Assembly: GCA_020201035.1 (NCBI GenBank)
Contig: JAIVHO010000031.1
Span: 62,001 to 126,000 of the forward strand
DNA length: 64,000 bases
Source: Bacteroidales bacterium
GTDB lineage: Bacteria > Bacteroidota > Bacteroidia > Bacteroidales > VadinHA17
Reading direction: 5' to 3'
Shown: positions 42,230 to 51,318 of the stretch, in pieces
Position numbering within the stretch: the stretch's first letter is position 1
Layout: each line of letters starts with the position of its first letter
Notes under the pieces: model-generated
The model's input: the letters and a program-made list of their open reading frames with translations, nothing else
What the model was told of the DNA's origin: nothing
The model's database searches: none
Program-made: the position numbers and the translations under genes

Positions 42230-42571
42230 ATGAGCGAAGAAAAAATAAGGGTAATAAAGGATTATGAAAAACTTGATGATCAGATACAGGAACAGATCAA
42301 GCTGGTCTACCCCAATGGATTCAGCCAGTACCTGATCAGCTTTACCAATAAGGAGGGTAAACTGGTAAGTGCCCTGCCCTTTGAAACCGATGACAAATAT
42401 TATCTGGTCAGGATGACTCTCAAGGAGGCCAAACAGATTATAGATGAAGATGAAGATTATGATGATAAAGGAAATCTGAAGGATGAGAGTCGGGAAGAGT
42501 ATGAAGATAAATATTCTGATCTTGACTATATTGCTGATAATATAGAAGATGATGACTTTGACATTGATTAA
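42230..42571 (+). CDS. conserved acidic hypothetical protein
   Basis: 113 aa intact ORF with upstream promoter-like motif; acidic C-terminus. Confidence 0.6.
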   Translation: MSEEKIRVIKDYEKLDDQIQEQIKLVYPNGFSQYLISFTNKEGKLVSALPFETDDKYYLVRMTLKEAKQIIDEDEDYDDKGNLKDESREEYEDKYSDLDYIADNIEDDDFDID

Positions 42572-42643
42572 TGATATAATAACCGGATAATTATCCCCCG
42601 GTTAGAAAATTCATCATGATTTATTTACTCAATACATTTTCAA

Positions 42644-43378
42644 ATGCCGGATAGTGAAATAAAAATTTATCCGACGGCTCAGCATATTGCCGAAGTGCTG
42701 GCCTCTGAAATAGCCTCGCTGGCAATCGGGGCAAAAGAACAGGGCAAAATCTTCAATATAGCCCTCTCAGGCGGAACAACCCCGAAAAGACTCTATAACG
42801 TACTTGCGGAAATTTATGCAGAAGATATTCCCTGGGAATTTGTGCATATATACTGGAGTGATGAGAGGTGCGTGGCACCGGATCACCCCGACAGCAACTA
42901 TGGGTTCACAAAGGAACACCTGCTCCGGTATGTTCCCATTCCGCAAAAAAATATTCATCCCATTAACGGGGGAGAAGATTCCAAATCTGAATCAGTCAGA
43001 TACTCGGAAGAGATAATAGAGACCGTACCAATAGCTGATAAACTTCCCAGATTTGATCTGGTAATTCTTGGTATGGGATCAGACGGGCATACGGCATCAA
43101 TATTTGATGACAGACTTGACCTTATTGAATCGGACCGTATCTGCGTTTCAACTATTCACCCTGCTACCGGTCAGAAAAGAATTACACTAACAGGGAGAGT
43201 CATTAATAATGCCGCTTTTATTGCCTTTATGATAACCGGAATGGAAAAAGCAGCTGTTGCAGCTGCCATACTTGATGATAATGAAGATGCGGATGACTAT
43301 CCGGCTGCCTATATATACCCGGAAAACGGTAAAATTATATGGTACCTCGATGAGGTTGCAGCATCAGATCTTCAATAA
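42644..43378 (+). CDS. pgl: 6-phosphogluconolactonase
   Basis: ALSGGTTPKRLYNVLA, YWSDERCVAPDHPDSNYG, LGMGSDGHTASIF. Confidence 0.93.
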   Translation: MPDSEIKIYPTAQHIAEVLASEIASLAIGAKEQGKIFNIALSGGTTPKRLYNVLAEIYAEDIPWEFVHIYWSDERCVAPDHPDSNYGFTKEHLLRYVPIPQKNIHPINGGEDSKSESVRYSEEIIETVPIADKLPRFDLVILGMGSDGHTASIFDDRLDLIESDRICVSTIHPATGQKRITLTGRVINNAAFIAFMITGMEKAAVAAAILDDNEDADDYPAAYIYPENGKIIWYLDEVAASDLQ

Positions 43379-43381
43379 AAC

Positions 43382-43411
43382 AGAAATCCCCTGCCGAAGC
43401 AGGGGATTTCT
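43382..43411. terminator. perfect 13-bp hairpin between convergent pgl and csp
   Basis: AGAAATCCCCTGC-CGAA-GCAGGGGATTTCT. Confidence 0.8.
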
Positions 43412-43436
43412 CCCATAAATATATGCTATACTTTTA

Positions 43437-43631
43437 TTAGCTAGCAATAACGTTAAAAGCCACAATTCCTTTGTCGCCCTGACGGGTTTCAAATTGTACT
43501 TCCTGGCCTTCCTGAAGCCTCTGAAGTGAATCAGAGAGTCCTGTCCTGTGTACAAAGACGTCCCCACTATCGGTCTGAATAAAGCCAAATCCCTTGACTT
43601 CGTCGTACCATTTTACAGTTCCTTTTTTCAT
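43437..43631 (-). CDS. cold-shock domain protein (CspA family)
   Basis: GTVKWYDEVKGFGFIQTDSGDVFVHRTGL. Confidence 0.95.
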   Translation of the reverse strand: MKKGTVKWYDEVKGFGFIQTDSGDVFVHRTGLSDSLQRLQEGQEVQFETRQGDKGIVAFNVIAS

Positions 43632-43649
43632 ACTCTGGTATTTAAAAAA

Positions 43650-43895
43650 TTACTCTCTGGGTCTTGCTTCGTTCACAACCAATTTCCTCCCCTGTACGTC
43701 TGTTTCGTTCAGGTTTGAAATGGCCTCACGCGCTTCTGACTCATTTTCCATCTCGACAAAACCGAAACCTTTACTCTTTCCGGTCATTTTGTCTTTAATA
43801 ATTCTAACTGATGATGCTTCACCATACTCTTCAAAGAGTTCTTTAAGGTCATTCTCTCTGACACCGTATGCCAGATTTCCAACATAAATGTTCAC
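43650..43895 (-). CDS. RNA-recognition-motif (RRM) RNA-binding protein, GTG start
   Basis: NIYVGNLAYGVRENDLKELFEEYG (RNP2), KSKGFGFVEM (RNP1). Confidence 0.94.
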   Translation of the reverse strand: MNIYVGNLAYGVRENDLKELFEEYGEASSVRIIKDKMTGKSKGFGFVEMENESEAREAISNLNETDVQGRKLVVNEARPRE

Positions 43896-44072
43896 GGTAA
43901 AAAAAATTAAATTAATAAAAAAAATAACTTACGGAATTCTCAAACAAGGCAGACAGTTTAATGTTTAAAACCGCTATCGTGTTATATTGATATTCCGGGA
44001 TTTAAAAAGGAGGTCTGAATCGAAGTGAAAAAAATCATCTTAAAACGTCATACACAAACTTTTAAATCGAAG

Positions 44073-44080
44073 CAAATATA
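44073..44080 (-). promoter_or_regulatory. candidate -7 element (TATATTTG) for RRM-csp transcription unit
   Basis: caaatata on + strand, about 180 nt upstream of the RRM start. Confidence 0.35.
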
Positions 44081-44261
44081 AGATAATTAATTGAATTAAA
44101 TCCATTTTTGCAAAATGATTTGATAATATTCCATGATTGTAACTAAATTGAACCTCGTTTCAATTAGTGAACAGCGTTTCATTAATGATTATTAAATTTA
44201 CAGTGCAACGGCAGCAGGAAAACAAAAATATTAATAATATGATGCAGATATCTACTATTAA

Positions 44262-44504
44262 CCTGAAAAAGAGACTCTCTGGATTACTGGTAAAACAGCA
44301 AAGTCAGATCTGTTTATAACTGAGTATATCCCCCTGTCAAATCCCATGGAAACAGGTATAGAAACAGGAAAAAGTTACAGGCTTGACAATCTTTATGCAA
44401 ATATTGAGTATAAAATACTGGAAATTAAAGATAACAGGATTACCCGTATCTGGTTCAGGATCGCTGCCACATCAGAGAAACCGCCCGCTGAAGGATGGAT
44501 TTAA
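44262..44504 (+). pseudogene. short coding-like open frame lacking an upstream start (remnant or small ORF starting at ATG 44346)
   Basis: Frame reads PEKETLWITGKTAKSDLFITEYIPLSNPMETGIETGKSYRLDNLYANIEYKILEIKDNRITRIWFRIAATSEKPPAEGWI*. Confidence 0.4.
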
Positions 44505-44523
44505 TCATTCAAAACAGTTGATT

Positions 44524-45522
44524 ATGGAAATGGTTACCGGAAATATGGTTGCAGCAATAATGGAGGAACCTATGGCTCCACTTGTAGTCAGGAACATGCC
44601 GGTTCCTGTTCCGGGTAAAGGTGAGGTTCTGGTAAAGATGGAAGCTGCAGCGCTGAATCCCTCTGACCTGAGCATGCTCACAGGGGGTTACGCGGTTAAA
44701 CCCCGGTACCCGTTTATTCCAGGAATAGAAGGAAGTGGAACGGTTGTTGGCCATGGTGGCGGATTGCTTGCAAGACTCAGGATGGGACGTAGGGTTGCCT
44801 GCACATCTTCACCCGGTGGAGGAGGTACATGGGCCGGTTACATGGTTACCAGCGCAGCTAAAACTATCCCTCTTCCAACAGAAACAACCTTCGAGGAGGG
44901 AGCCTCCCTTATCGTTAATCCGATGACAGTTGTTGCTTTTCTAAGAATACTTAAGGGAGGCCGGTACAGGGCAGCTGTCAACACTGCTGCTGCAAGCGCA
45001 CTGGGAAAGATGCTGATCAGGTTGCTAAAGAGAGAAAAACTTCCCCTGATAAATATTGTAAGGCGTACAAATCAGGTTGCCACGCTTGAGGAAGCCGGGG
45101 CAGAATATATTCTTGTAAGCTCATCACCCGGTTTTGAGGAAAAGTTTGCCTCCCTGGCTGAAAGGCTTGAAGCAGACATTATCCTGGATGCGGTGGGTGG
45201 ATCCCTTGCAGGCACCCTTATCTCAAAAGCACCACCCGGAACCAGATTTATTTCTTACGCATCACTCTCAGGTGACAATATATCAATCGACCCTAAGGAG
45301 TTGTTGCAGCAAAATAAATCTGCAGGCGGGTTCTACCTTGCAACATGGCTTGCATCACAAAGTTTAACCTCAACCCTTTCTGATATCTCAAAGGTCAAAA
45401 GGATGATCTCCTCTGAACTGGCAACGGAAGTATCAGCCTCCATGCCTCTTTCAGATATCAATAAGGCTGTTACAGAGTACAGGAAACAGATGACACGGGG
45501 TAAAATAATTATCAAACCCTGA
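44524..45522 (+). CDS. zinc-type alcohol dehydrogenase-like / quinone oxidoreductase (MDR superfamily); start probably 44524
   Basis: EVLVKMEAAALNPSDLSMLTGGY, FIPGIEGSGTVVGHG, EEGASLIVNPMTVVAFL. Confidence 0.85.
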   Translation: MEMVTGNMVAAIMEEPMAPLVVRNMPVPVPGKGEVLVKMEAAALNPSDLSMLTGGYAVKPRYPFIPGIEGSGTVVGHGGGLLARLRMGRRVACTSSPGGGGTWAGYMVTSAAKTIPLPTETTFEEGASLIVNPMTVVAFLRILKGGRYRAAVNTAAASALGKMLIRLLKREKLPLINIVRRTNQVATLEEAGAEYILVSSSPGFEEKFASLAERLEADIILDAVGGSLAGTLISKAPPGTRFISYASLSGDNISIDPKELLQQNKSAGGFYLATWLASQSLTSTLSDISKVKRMISSELATEVSASMPLSDINKAVTEYRKQMTRGKIIIKP

Positions 45523-45574
45523 TTGTATATCAGTAAACCCTGCTTTAAATAAACCACGAAACCGGATCAACAGT

Positions 45575-46429
45575 ATGAAAAAAGAGAACGGAAGAAACAG
45601 TTTCAGAGTCATTGCTGTCTTTATCCTAACATCAGTGATCCTGCTTACTGCATGTAATCAAAAATCAGGGAATAACCCTGCAGATGTGCCTGTAATTATA
45701 GGAAATGAAGAGGCTGTTCTGTCAACACTATATAATCACTATTCTGCTGAATACAGGGCACTCGCCTGGCAGGCGTTCAATATAGCATCAGAACGCATTC
45801 TGGATATTACGAACGGCACAGAATCAACAGATTCCCTTGCTGTTGTTGTAGATATTGATGAGACTCTTCTTGATAACTCTCCTCATCAGGCCCTGACTAT
45901 CCTAACCGGCGATCCCTACCCTGCCGGATGGAATGAATGGTGCAGTCTGGCGGTGGCAGAAGCAATTCCCGGGGCTGTCAGCTTTTTAAACCTTGCCGAC
46001 TCTCTGGGCTTCAGTATATTCTACGTATCAAACCGGCATGAGGATCCCCTCTATGAACCCACATTTAAAAACCTTGTTGAAAAGGGATTCCCCCAGGTCT
46101 CCAGCAATTCCCTTCTCCTTAGAAAAAAAGCTACAGCAACAAACCCTGACCCTTCAAATAAGGAGGCAAGGAGAAAATTTATTGAATCTGGGGGATTTAA
46201 TATTATACTATATGCCGGTGATAACATTGGTGATTTCTACAGTGACAAGGAAAAAGGTGATGAAAGGTTGAAAAGAGCAATGGAAGATCGAAGCAGTTTT
46301 GGGACAACATACATTGTTCTTCCAAATCCTATGTATGGCAACTGGCCATCTGCTGCCGGCAGTGACGGAACACCTGAGAGTTATGCACGACTCCTGCATA
46401 TAATGACAGAACCATTCAGAAAAAGATGA
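45575..46429 (+). CDS. 5'-nucleotidase, lipoprotein e(P4) family (class C acid phosphatase, HAD)
   Basis: LLTACNQ lipobox, VVDIDETLLDNSPHQ, YVSNRHEDPLYEPT, LYAGDNIGDF. Confidence 0.9.
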   Translation: MKKENGRNSFRVIAVFILTSVILLTACNQKSGNNPADVPVIIGNEEAVLSTLYNHYSAEYRALAWQAFNIASERILDITNGTESTDSLAVVVDIDETLLDNSPHQALTILTGDPYPAGWNEWCSLAVAEAIPGAVSFLNLADSLGFSIFYVSNRHEDPLYEPTFKNLVEKGFPQVSSNSLLLRKKATATNPDPSNKEARRKFIESGGFNIILYAGDNIGDFYSDKEKGDERLKRAMEDRSSFGTTYIVLPNPMYGNWPSAAGSDGTPESYARLLHIMTEPFRKR

Positions 46430-46592
46430 TATATATTCAGGAATTTCCCGAATACTTATCTGGCAGCATCAGTATGGCACCTGATAAGAATTACTGTATC
46501 ACCAGTCCCGCTGTCAGGCCTGGTACTTATCAATTTTGGAAAAAGAGAGGCATATTTTTGTACCTTACAATCTGAACAAAAACCAAAGCGTA

Positions 46593-48095
46593 ATGAAACT
46601 ACCTGAATCCTTCTACAACCCGATCTCAATAGCCGGTGCCCTGATGGCAATTGTCACACTGCTGCTAATGGGAGCCCTGCTTGCTGCCATGTCTCTTTTC
46701 GGATCAGCAAGTTCATATGTCGGACTCTTTATTTTTATTATTCTTCCCATTTTCCTGGTAATCGGACTGCTGCTGATACCGGTAGGAGTGATCAGACGAA
46801 AAAGGCAGATAAAAAAAGGAGCTGACGAGAGTGATTTTACCAGACGGATGGTGATTGATCTGAATAATCATAAACACAGGAATGCAATACTCCTTTTCGC
46901 TGCAGGATCAGTAGTTTTTCTATTTTTGACCGGTATCGGAAGCTATGAGGCATTTCACTATACTGAATCCACAGAATTCTGCGGTCTCCTATGTCACCGG
47001 GTTATGGAGCCGGAATATGTTACCTACCAGAACTCGTCACATGCCCGTGTGGCATGTGTTGAATGCCATGTTGGAGAAGGTGCCGACTGGTTTGTAAAAT
47101 CAAAATTATCAGGGCTTTACCAGGTGTATGCTGTTGTAACCGATATCTATCCCAGGCCAATACCCACTCCTGTTCATAACCTCCGGCCTGCACGTGAAAC
47201 CTGTGAAAGATGCCACTGGCCAAACAAGTTCTACTCCTACAGAATACATACAGAAAAACACTTTCTCACTGACGAAGCAAACAGTGAATGGAATATTCAC
47301 CTGAAAATGAAGACCGGACCTGAATACAGTTCCATGGGACTTACTGAAGGTATTCACTGGCATATCAATCCTGATATTAGAATTGAATATATCTCAGATG
47401 ATGAGAAACGCGAATCCATACCCTGGGTAAGGGCTATTAACCTGGCTGAAGGTGATACGGTAATATACAAAGACATAAACAGTTTTGTTGAAGATTCCGT
47501 TATTGCTGAGGCTGAAATCAGGGTAATGGATTGCATCGATTGTCATAACCGCCCATCACACCAGTATCTTTCGCCCAGGGCATTCACCGATCTGATGATT
47601 GCATCCGGTAGTGTCCCGGCCAGCCTTCCTGAAATCAAAAGAGTAGCCATGGAGATACTCAATCAGCAATATTCCACCTCAGATTCAGCAGACCATGCAA
47701 TTGAAGCCGGTATTGCAGGATTCTATGCAGAAAATTATCCTGAACTGACTGACGATCAGAAAAACGAGGTAAAAGCTGCCATAAAGGCATTGCAGAAGGG
47801 GTATTCCGAAAATATCTTTCCGGAAATGAAAGCCAGCTGGGATGCATATCCTAACCATATCGGGCATTTCGAGTTCCAGGGCTGCTTCAGGTGCCACAAC
47901 GGAACACATGCCGATAATGCTGATAACAGGATATCACGAGATTGCAATATCTGCCATACGATAATTCTGCAGGGCGGTCCGGAAACAGAGAGCGTTGCCC
48001 TTGCCAACGAATCTCTTGAGTTTATTCATCCCAACGATATCGGCGAAGCGTGGAAAGAGTTCTCCTGCGCAGAATGCCACAGGTATATGTATTAG
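46593..48095 (+). CDS. NapC/NirT-type membrane multiheme cytochrome c, seven heme motifs
   Basis: About three N-terminal TM helices; CGLLCH (CX3CH), CVECH, CERCH, CIDCH, CFRCH, CNICH, CAECH; start ATG 46593 within longer ORF. Confidence 0.85.
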   Translation: MKLPESFYNPISIAGALMAIVTLLLMGALLAAMSLFGSASSYVGLFIFIILPIFLVIGLLLIPVGVIRRKRQIKKGADESDFTRRMVIDLNNHKHRNAILLFAAGSVVFLFLTGIGSYEAFHYTESTEFCGLLCHRVMEPEYVTYQNSSHARVACVECHVGEGADWFVKSKLSGLYQVYAVVTDIYPRPIPTPVHNLRPARETCERCHWPNKFYSYRIHTEKHFLTDEANSEWNIHLKMKTGPEYSSMGLTEGIHWHINPDIRIEYISDDEKRESIPWVRAINLAEGDTVIYKDINSFVEDSVIAEAEIRVMDCIDCHNRPSHQYLSPRAFTDLMIASGSVPASLPEIKRVAMEILNQQYSTSDSADHAIEAGIAGFYAENYPELTDDQKNEVKAAIKALQKGYSENIFPEMKASWDAYPNHIGHFEFQGCFRCHNGTHADNADNRISRDCNICHTIILQGGPETESVALANESLEFIHPNDIGEAWKEFSCAECHRYMY

Positions 48096-48231
48096 ATATT
48101 TTTTATTATATTTGGGAAGGTATATTAAAAATAACAGTACGCTGATCTGAACGTGCAGGTAACTGCCGGTTTAAGGCCGGAAGGTAAATAACGGAACCAG
48201 TAAATGGTTTGTTTATTATTATTATCAGATT

Positions 48232-48795
48232 ATGCACGAAAAGATCAGAATCCGAACCAAAACACTTTACTCCTGGATTTTAATTACTATCCTCATTCTT
48301 ATCCTCTATATTTTCAAGAGAGAGTTGTTTGACATAACCTTCCTGAAAAGCTTTGTAAATGATAACAGACTGATGGTGATAACGATCTATTTGATCATAC
48401 TTTCACTTATTGGCCTGCTTTTTATTCCTTCAACACCATTTGCAATTGCCGGTGTAATCCTTTTCTCTCCCGGAGAGGCTTATATATTAAATCTGATCGG
48501 TATTATCACCTCTTCTACTATAGTGTATTATTTCACTCAATATCTGAGACTTAACAAATGGATTGAATCCCGGTTCCCGGAAAAGACAATAAAAGTAAGA
48601 GAAGCACTGAAAAAAAAAGTTCTCCCCATAATTGCCGGCTGGAGCTTTTTCCCGATTGTACCCACCGATTTGATAATATATGTAGCAAGCACCCTCAGTA
48701 TACCCTACTGGAAATGTGTCCTTGGAGTACTTATCGGTGAAGGAATCCTTAATGCATTCTATATTTTTTCCATTGACCTTCTTATAGGTCTGTGA
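48232..48795 (+). CDS. VTT/DedA-like (TVP38/TMEM64) membrane protein
   Basis: FIPSTPFAIAGVILFSPGEAYILNLIGIITSSTIVYYFTQYL multi-TM. Confidence 0.7.
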   Translation: MHEKIRIRTKTLYSWILITILILILYIFKRELFDITFLKSFVNDNRLMVITIYLIILSLIGLLFIPSTPFAIAGVILFSPGEAYILNLIGIITSSTIVYYFTQYLRLNKWIESRFPEKTIKVREALKKKVLPIIAGWSFFPIVPTDLIIYVASTLSIPYWKCVLGVLIGEGILNAFYIFSIDLLIGL

Positions 48796-48818
48796 GCTAA
48801 CCCTGTATACATATTCCG

Positions 48819-49922
48819 TTATTGTGCCTGACTCAGGGCATAAACTGCAAAAGAAGCAAGCCAGTGCTCACCCGCATATGATCCGTCAACAACGGATTCC
48901 AGCGAAAAGGCAAGATGATTATCAGCCACCTCTGCCAGATGAGCAAGATCATCATCCTGTGAAGCAAGGCCATAAAGGCACCATGCCCTGCTGAAGTTGA
49001 GACCGTCAAGGTGAACCAGCTTCCCGTCTGTGCGGTCAGTAACCCTTGCAGGCTCAAGGTAAAAAGCGGGATCAAACAGGTCAGGCATAAAATTTTTTAG
49101 CCATACGGTAAACTCATCAGGAGGCAGAATCCTCCTCATAAGATCAGCCTCTTCCAGGCACGGGGAGAGAAAATCATAACCTCCCGGCTCCCAGGTGTAA
49201 GGACAGCCGTTATCTTCTCCAAAATATTGTATCGAATAGTTTTTAATTAAACTGCTGAAAGTGGTGTCACCTGCAGCTAACGCATAATCCCAGGCAAAAG
49301 CAAGACCAAACGCGGTGTTGGGATGCTCTCCAACCCTGACAGGATAAAGTAGCTTCGGAAGAAAATCCATATACCGTTCTACTATTATATCTGTCAATGG
49401 CTGAAGCGATTCAGACAGTCTGGCGGCCAACGGATCATCCCAGTCGGCAAGCTCCTGGGATAGTTTAAGCAGCCAGGCCCACCCATAGGTACGCTCAAAA
49501 CTTTTTTCACTCTCCCTCTGAAAATACTCCACCTCTTTCAGGATATTCTCCGTGCTGATATTATCTGCGAGTCGTGTCCGTATAAGATCCTCCTTTTCGA
49601 GGTCTGGAAACTCCTTTAACAGTCTGATAAGCATCCAGTGTCCGTGAACAGATGAATGCCAGTCAAAACAACCATAAAATGCAGGATGCAACTCTGATGG
49701 TTCGCCTGCCTCCGACGGGTTATTTAGAGTCTGATTCAGTTTATTGGGGTACTCTGTTCCGATACATTTAAGTGGTAACTCAGCAAGGCGGTTAGCCTCA
49801 TCAACGGTAAGCCTGTGCTGTATATCGACCTCAGGTGTACTCAAATTCCGGTTTTCATCTACCCTGCCTCCATTACAGGATGAAACAGCCAGAATCAGTA
49901 TCAGAAAAAATGTATTCTTCAT
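48819..49922 (-). CDS. DUF2891-like lipoprotein
   Basis: LAVSSCNGG lipobox; HPAFYGCFDWHSSVHGHWMLIRLL. Confidence 0.82.
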   Translation of the reverse strand: MKNTFFLILILAVSSCNGGRVDENRNLSTPEVDIQHRLTVDEANRLAELPLKCIGTEYPNKLNQTLNNPSEAGEPSELHPAFYGCFDWHSSVHGHWMLIRLLKEFPDLEKEDLIRTRLADNISTENILKEVEYFQRESEKSFERTYGWAWLLKLSQELADWDDPLAARLSESLQPLTDIIVERYMDFLPKLLYPVRVGEHPNTAFGLAFAWDYALAAGDTTFSSLIKNYSIQYFGEDNGCPYTWEPGGYDFLSPCLEEADLMRRILPPDEFTVWLKNFMPDLFDPAFYLEPARVTDRTDGKLVHLDGLNFSRAWCLYGLASQDDDLAHLAEVADNHLAFSLESVVDGSYAGEHWLASFAVYALSQAQ

Positions 49923-50088
49923 GTTTTGCTTATTGAATGACTAAAGATATAAAATTATCAATCCGCAGACGAGAATCACGCCCGAATAAACCAGTTATGG
50001 CAGCATAATCCAAAACAGAGATTACTTCTATTAACAATATTATTATTTTTACGGATGAAAATTTCAACCGTTTTGTTAATCCACTCTT

Positions 50089-51174
50089 ATGAGAACCCAT
50101 GCTCTATCTATCATTTTAATTGTGTTGATGACTTTCAGCCTGCGGGCTCAGCAATTACCTGACGGAGTTAACGCCAGCACAATTATTCAGAACACAACCC
50201 TCTCCGGGGAATATTTCCTTGGATTCAGCTACAACGATGTTACAGAGTTAAGCAAATTTGACCTTAAACGTGGATATTTCACACTGAAGACGAGACTGAA
50301 TGATATGCTTTCGGTTCGATATACCCAGGATATTACCCTTGACAGGGAGGGCGATGATGCAGGTAACGTGGAGATGAGGCTTAAATACCTCTACCTTGCA
50401 GTTGACCTCGAAGAGATAGGCCTGATCAGAAACAGCAGCATAGAATTTGGACTGGTGCACAGGCCATGGGTGGATTTTGAACAGAAAATCAACGGATACC
50501 GTGTTCAGGGACCTATGTTTACTGACCATTATGATATTTCAACCTCTGCCGACTTTGGAATTATGGTTGAGGGACTTATAGGAGGAGTACTGACAGGGGA
50601 TAAAACAGACTATCTGGCATCAGGATACCGGGGACGGTACGGCAGTTATGCCATAGGGTTGTTTAACGGAGGTGGTTACCATAGCATTGAACAAAATAAT
50701 AATAAGGTTGTGGAAAGCAGGCTGACCCTTAGACCCCTGCCTGACATCGCCCCCGGGATACAGATATCATGGGCGCTGGCTGTTGGTAAAACTAACCTTC
50801 CGGAAAACCAGGGAGATTACCTTATGAACCTCTTCTTCTTATCCTCGGAACACAGGCTGTTAAGATTTACAGCACAGTATTACCGCGGCACAGGAAGCTA
50901 TGACGGCTCCCTTACAGATATCTCTGGCACATCATACAATAATGACGGCTATTCACTTTTTGCAGAGATTCCCGTACCGCAGACCCCTCTCTCCCTCTTT
51001 TCAAGATATGACTCATTTAATTCACACCAGCTTACCTTACTCCAATCCCGCTCTTTAATAGGAGGCATAACATACAGGTTTTTCGGGAATAAGGTTCTTT
51101 TTAATTACCAGCATGACAGCCTGAACGGGATTACTGAAAACATCTGGGAGATAGCACTTGAGATAAGTTTCTGA
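50089..51174 (+). CDS. predicted outer-membrane beta-barrel (porin-like) protein
   Basis: Signal peptide, amphipathic beta-strand pattern, C-terminal phenylalanine (EIALEISF). Confidence 0.65.
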   Translation: MRTHALSIILIVLMTFSLRAQQLPDGVNASTIIQNTTLSGEYFLGFSYNDVTELSKFDLKRGYFTLKTRLNDMLSVRYTQDITLDREGDDAGNVEMRLKYLYLAVDLEEIGLIRNSSIEFGLVHRPWVDFEQKINGYRVQGPMFTDHYDISTSADFGIMVEGLIGGVLTGDKTDYLASGYRGRYGSYAIGLFNGGGYHSIEQNNNKVVESRLTLRPLPDIAPGIQISWALAVGKTNLPENQGDYLMNLFFLSSEHRLLRFTAQYYRGTGSYDGSLTDISGTSYNNDGYSLFAEIPVPQTPLSLFSRYDSFNSHQLTLLQSRSLIGGITYRFFGNKVLFNYQHDSLNGITENIWEIALEISF

Positions 51175-51318
51175 CAGAGGTGTTGAAACTGACTTAAACA
51201 CCTTGCTCCGGAATCAGGATAAAGACATCTCTTCCTGATGATTTAAGTCTCTGAACTGACAAATGATAATTATTATAGCCGGCCACGGAGTATCATCCAG
51301 GCCGCTTCAGGTCAATCA

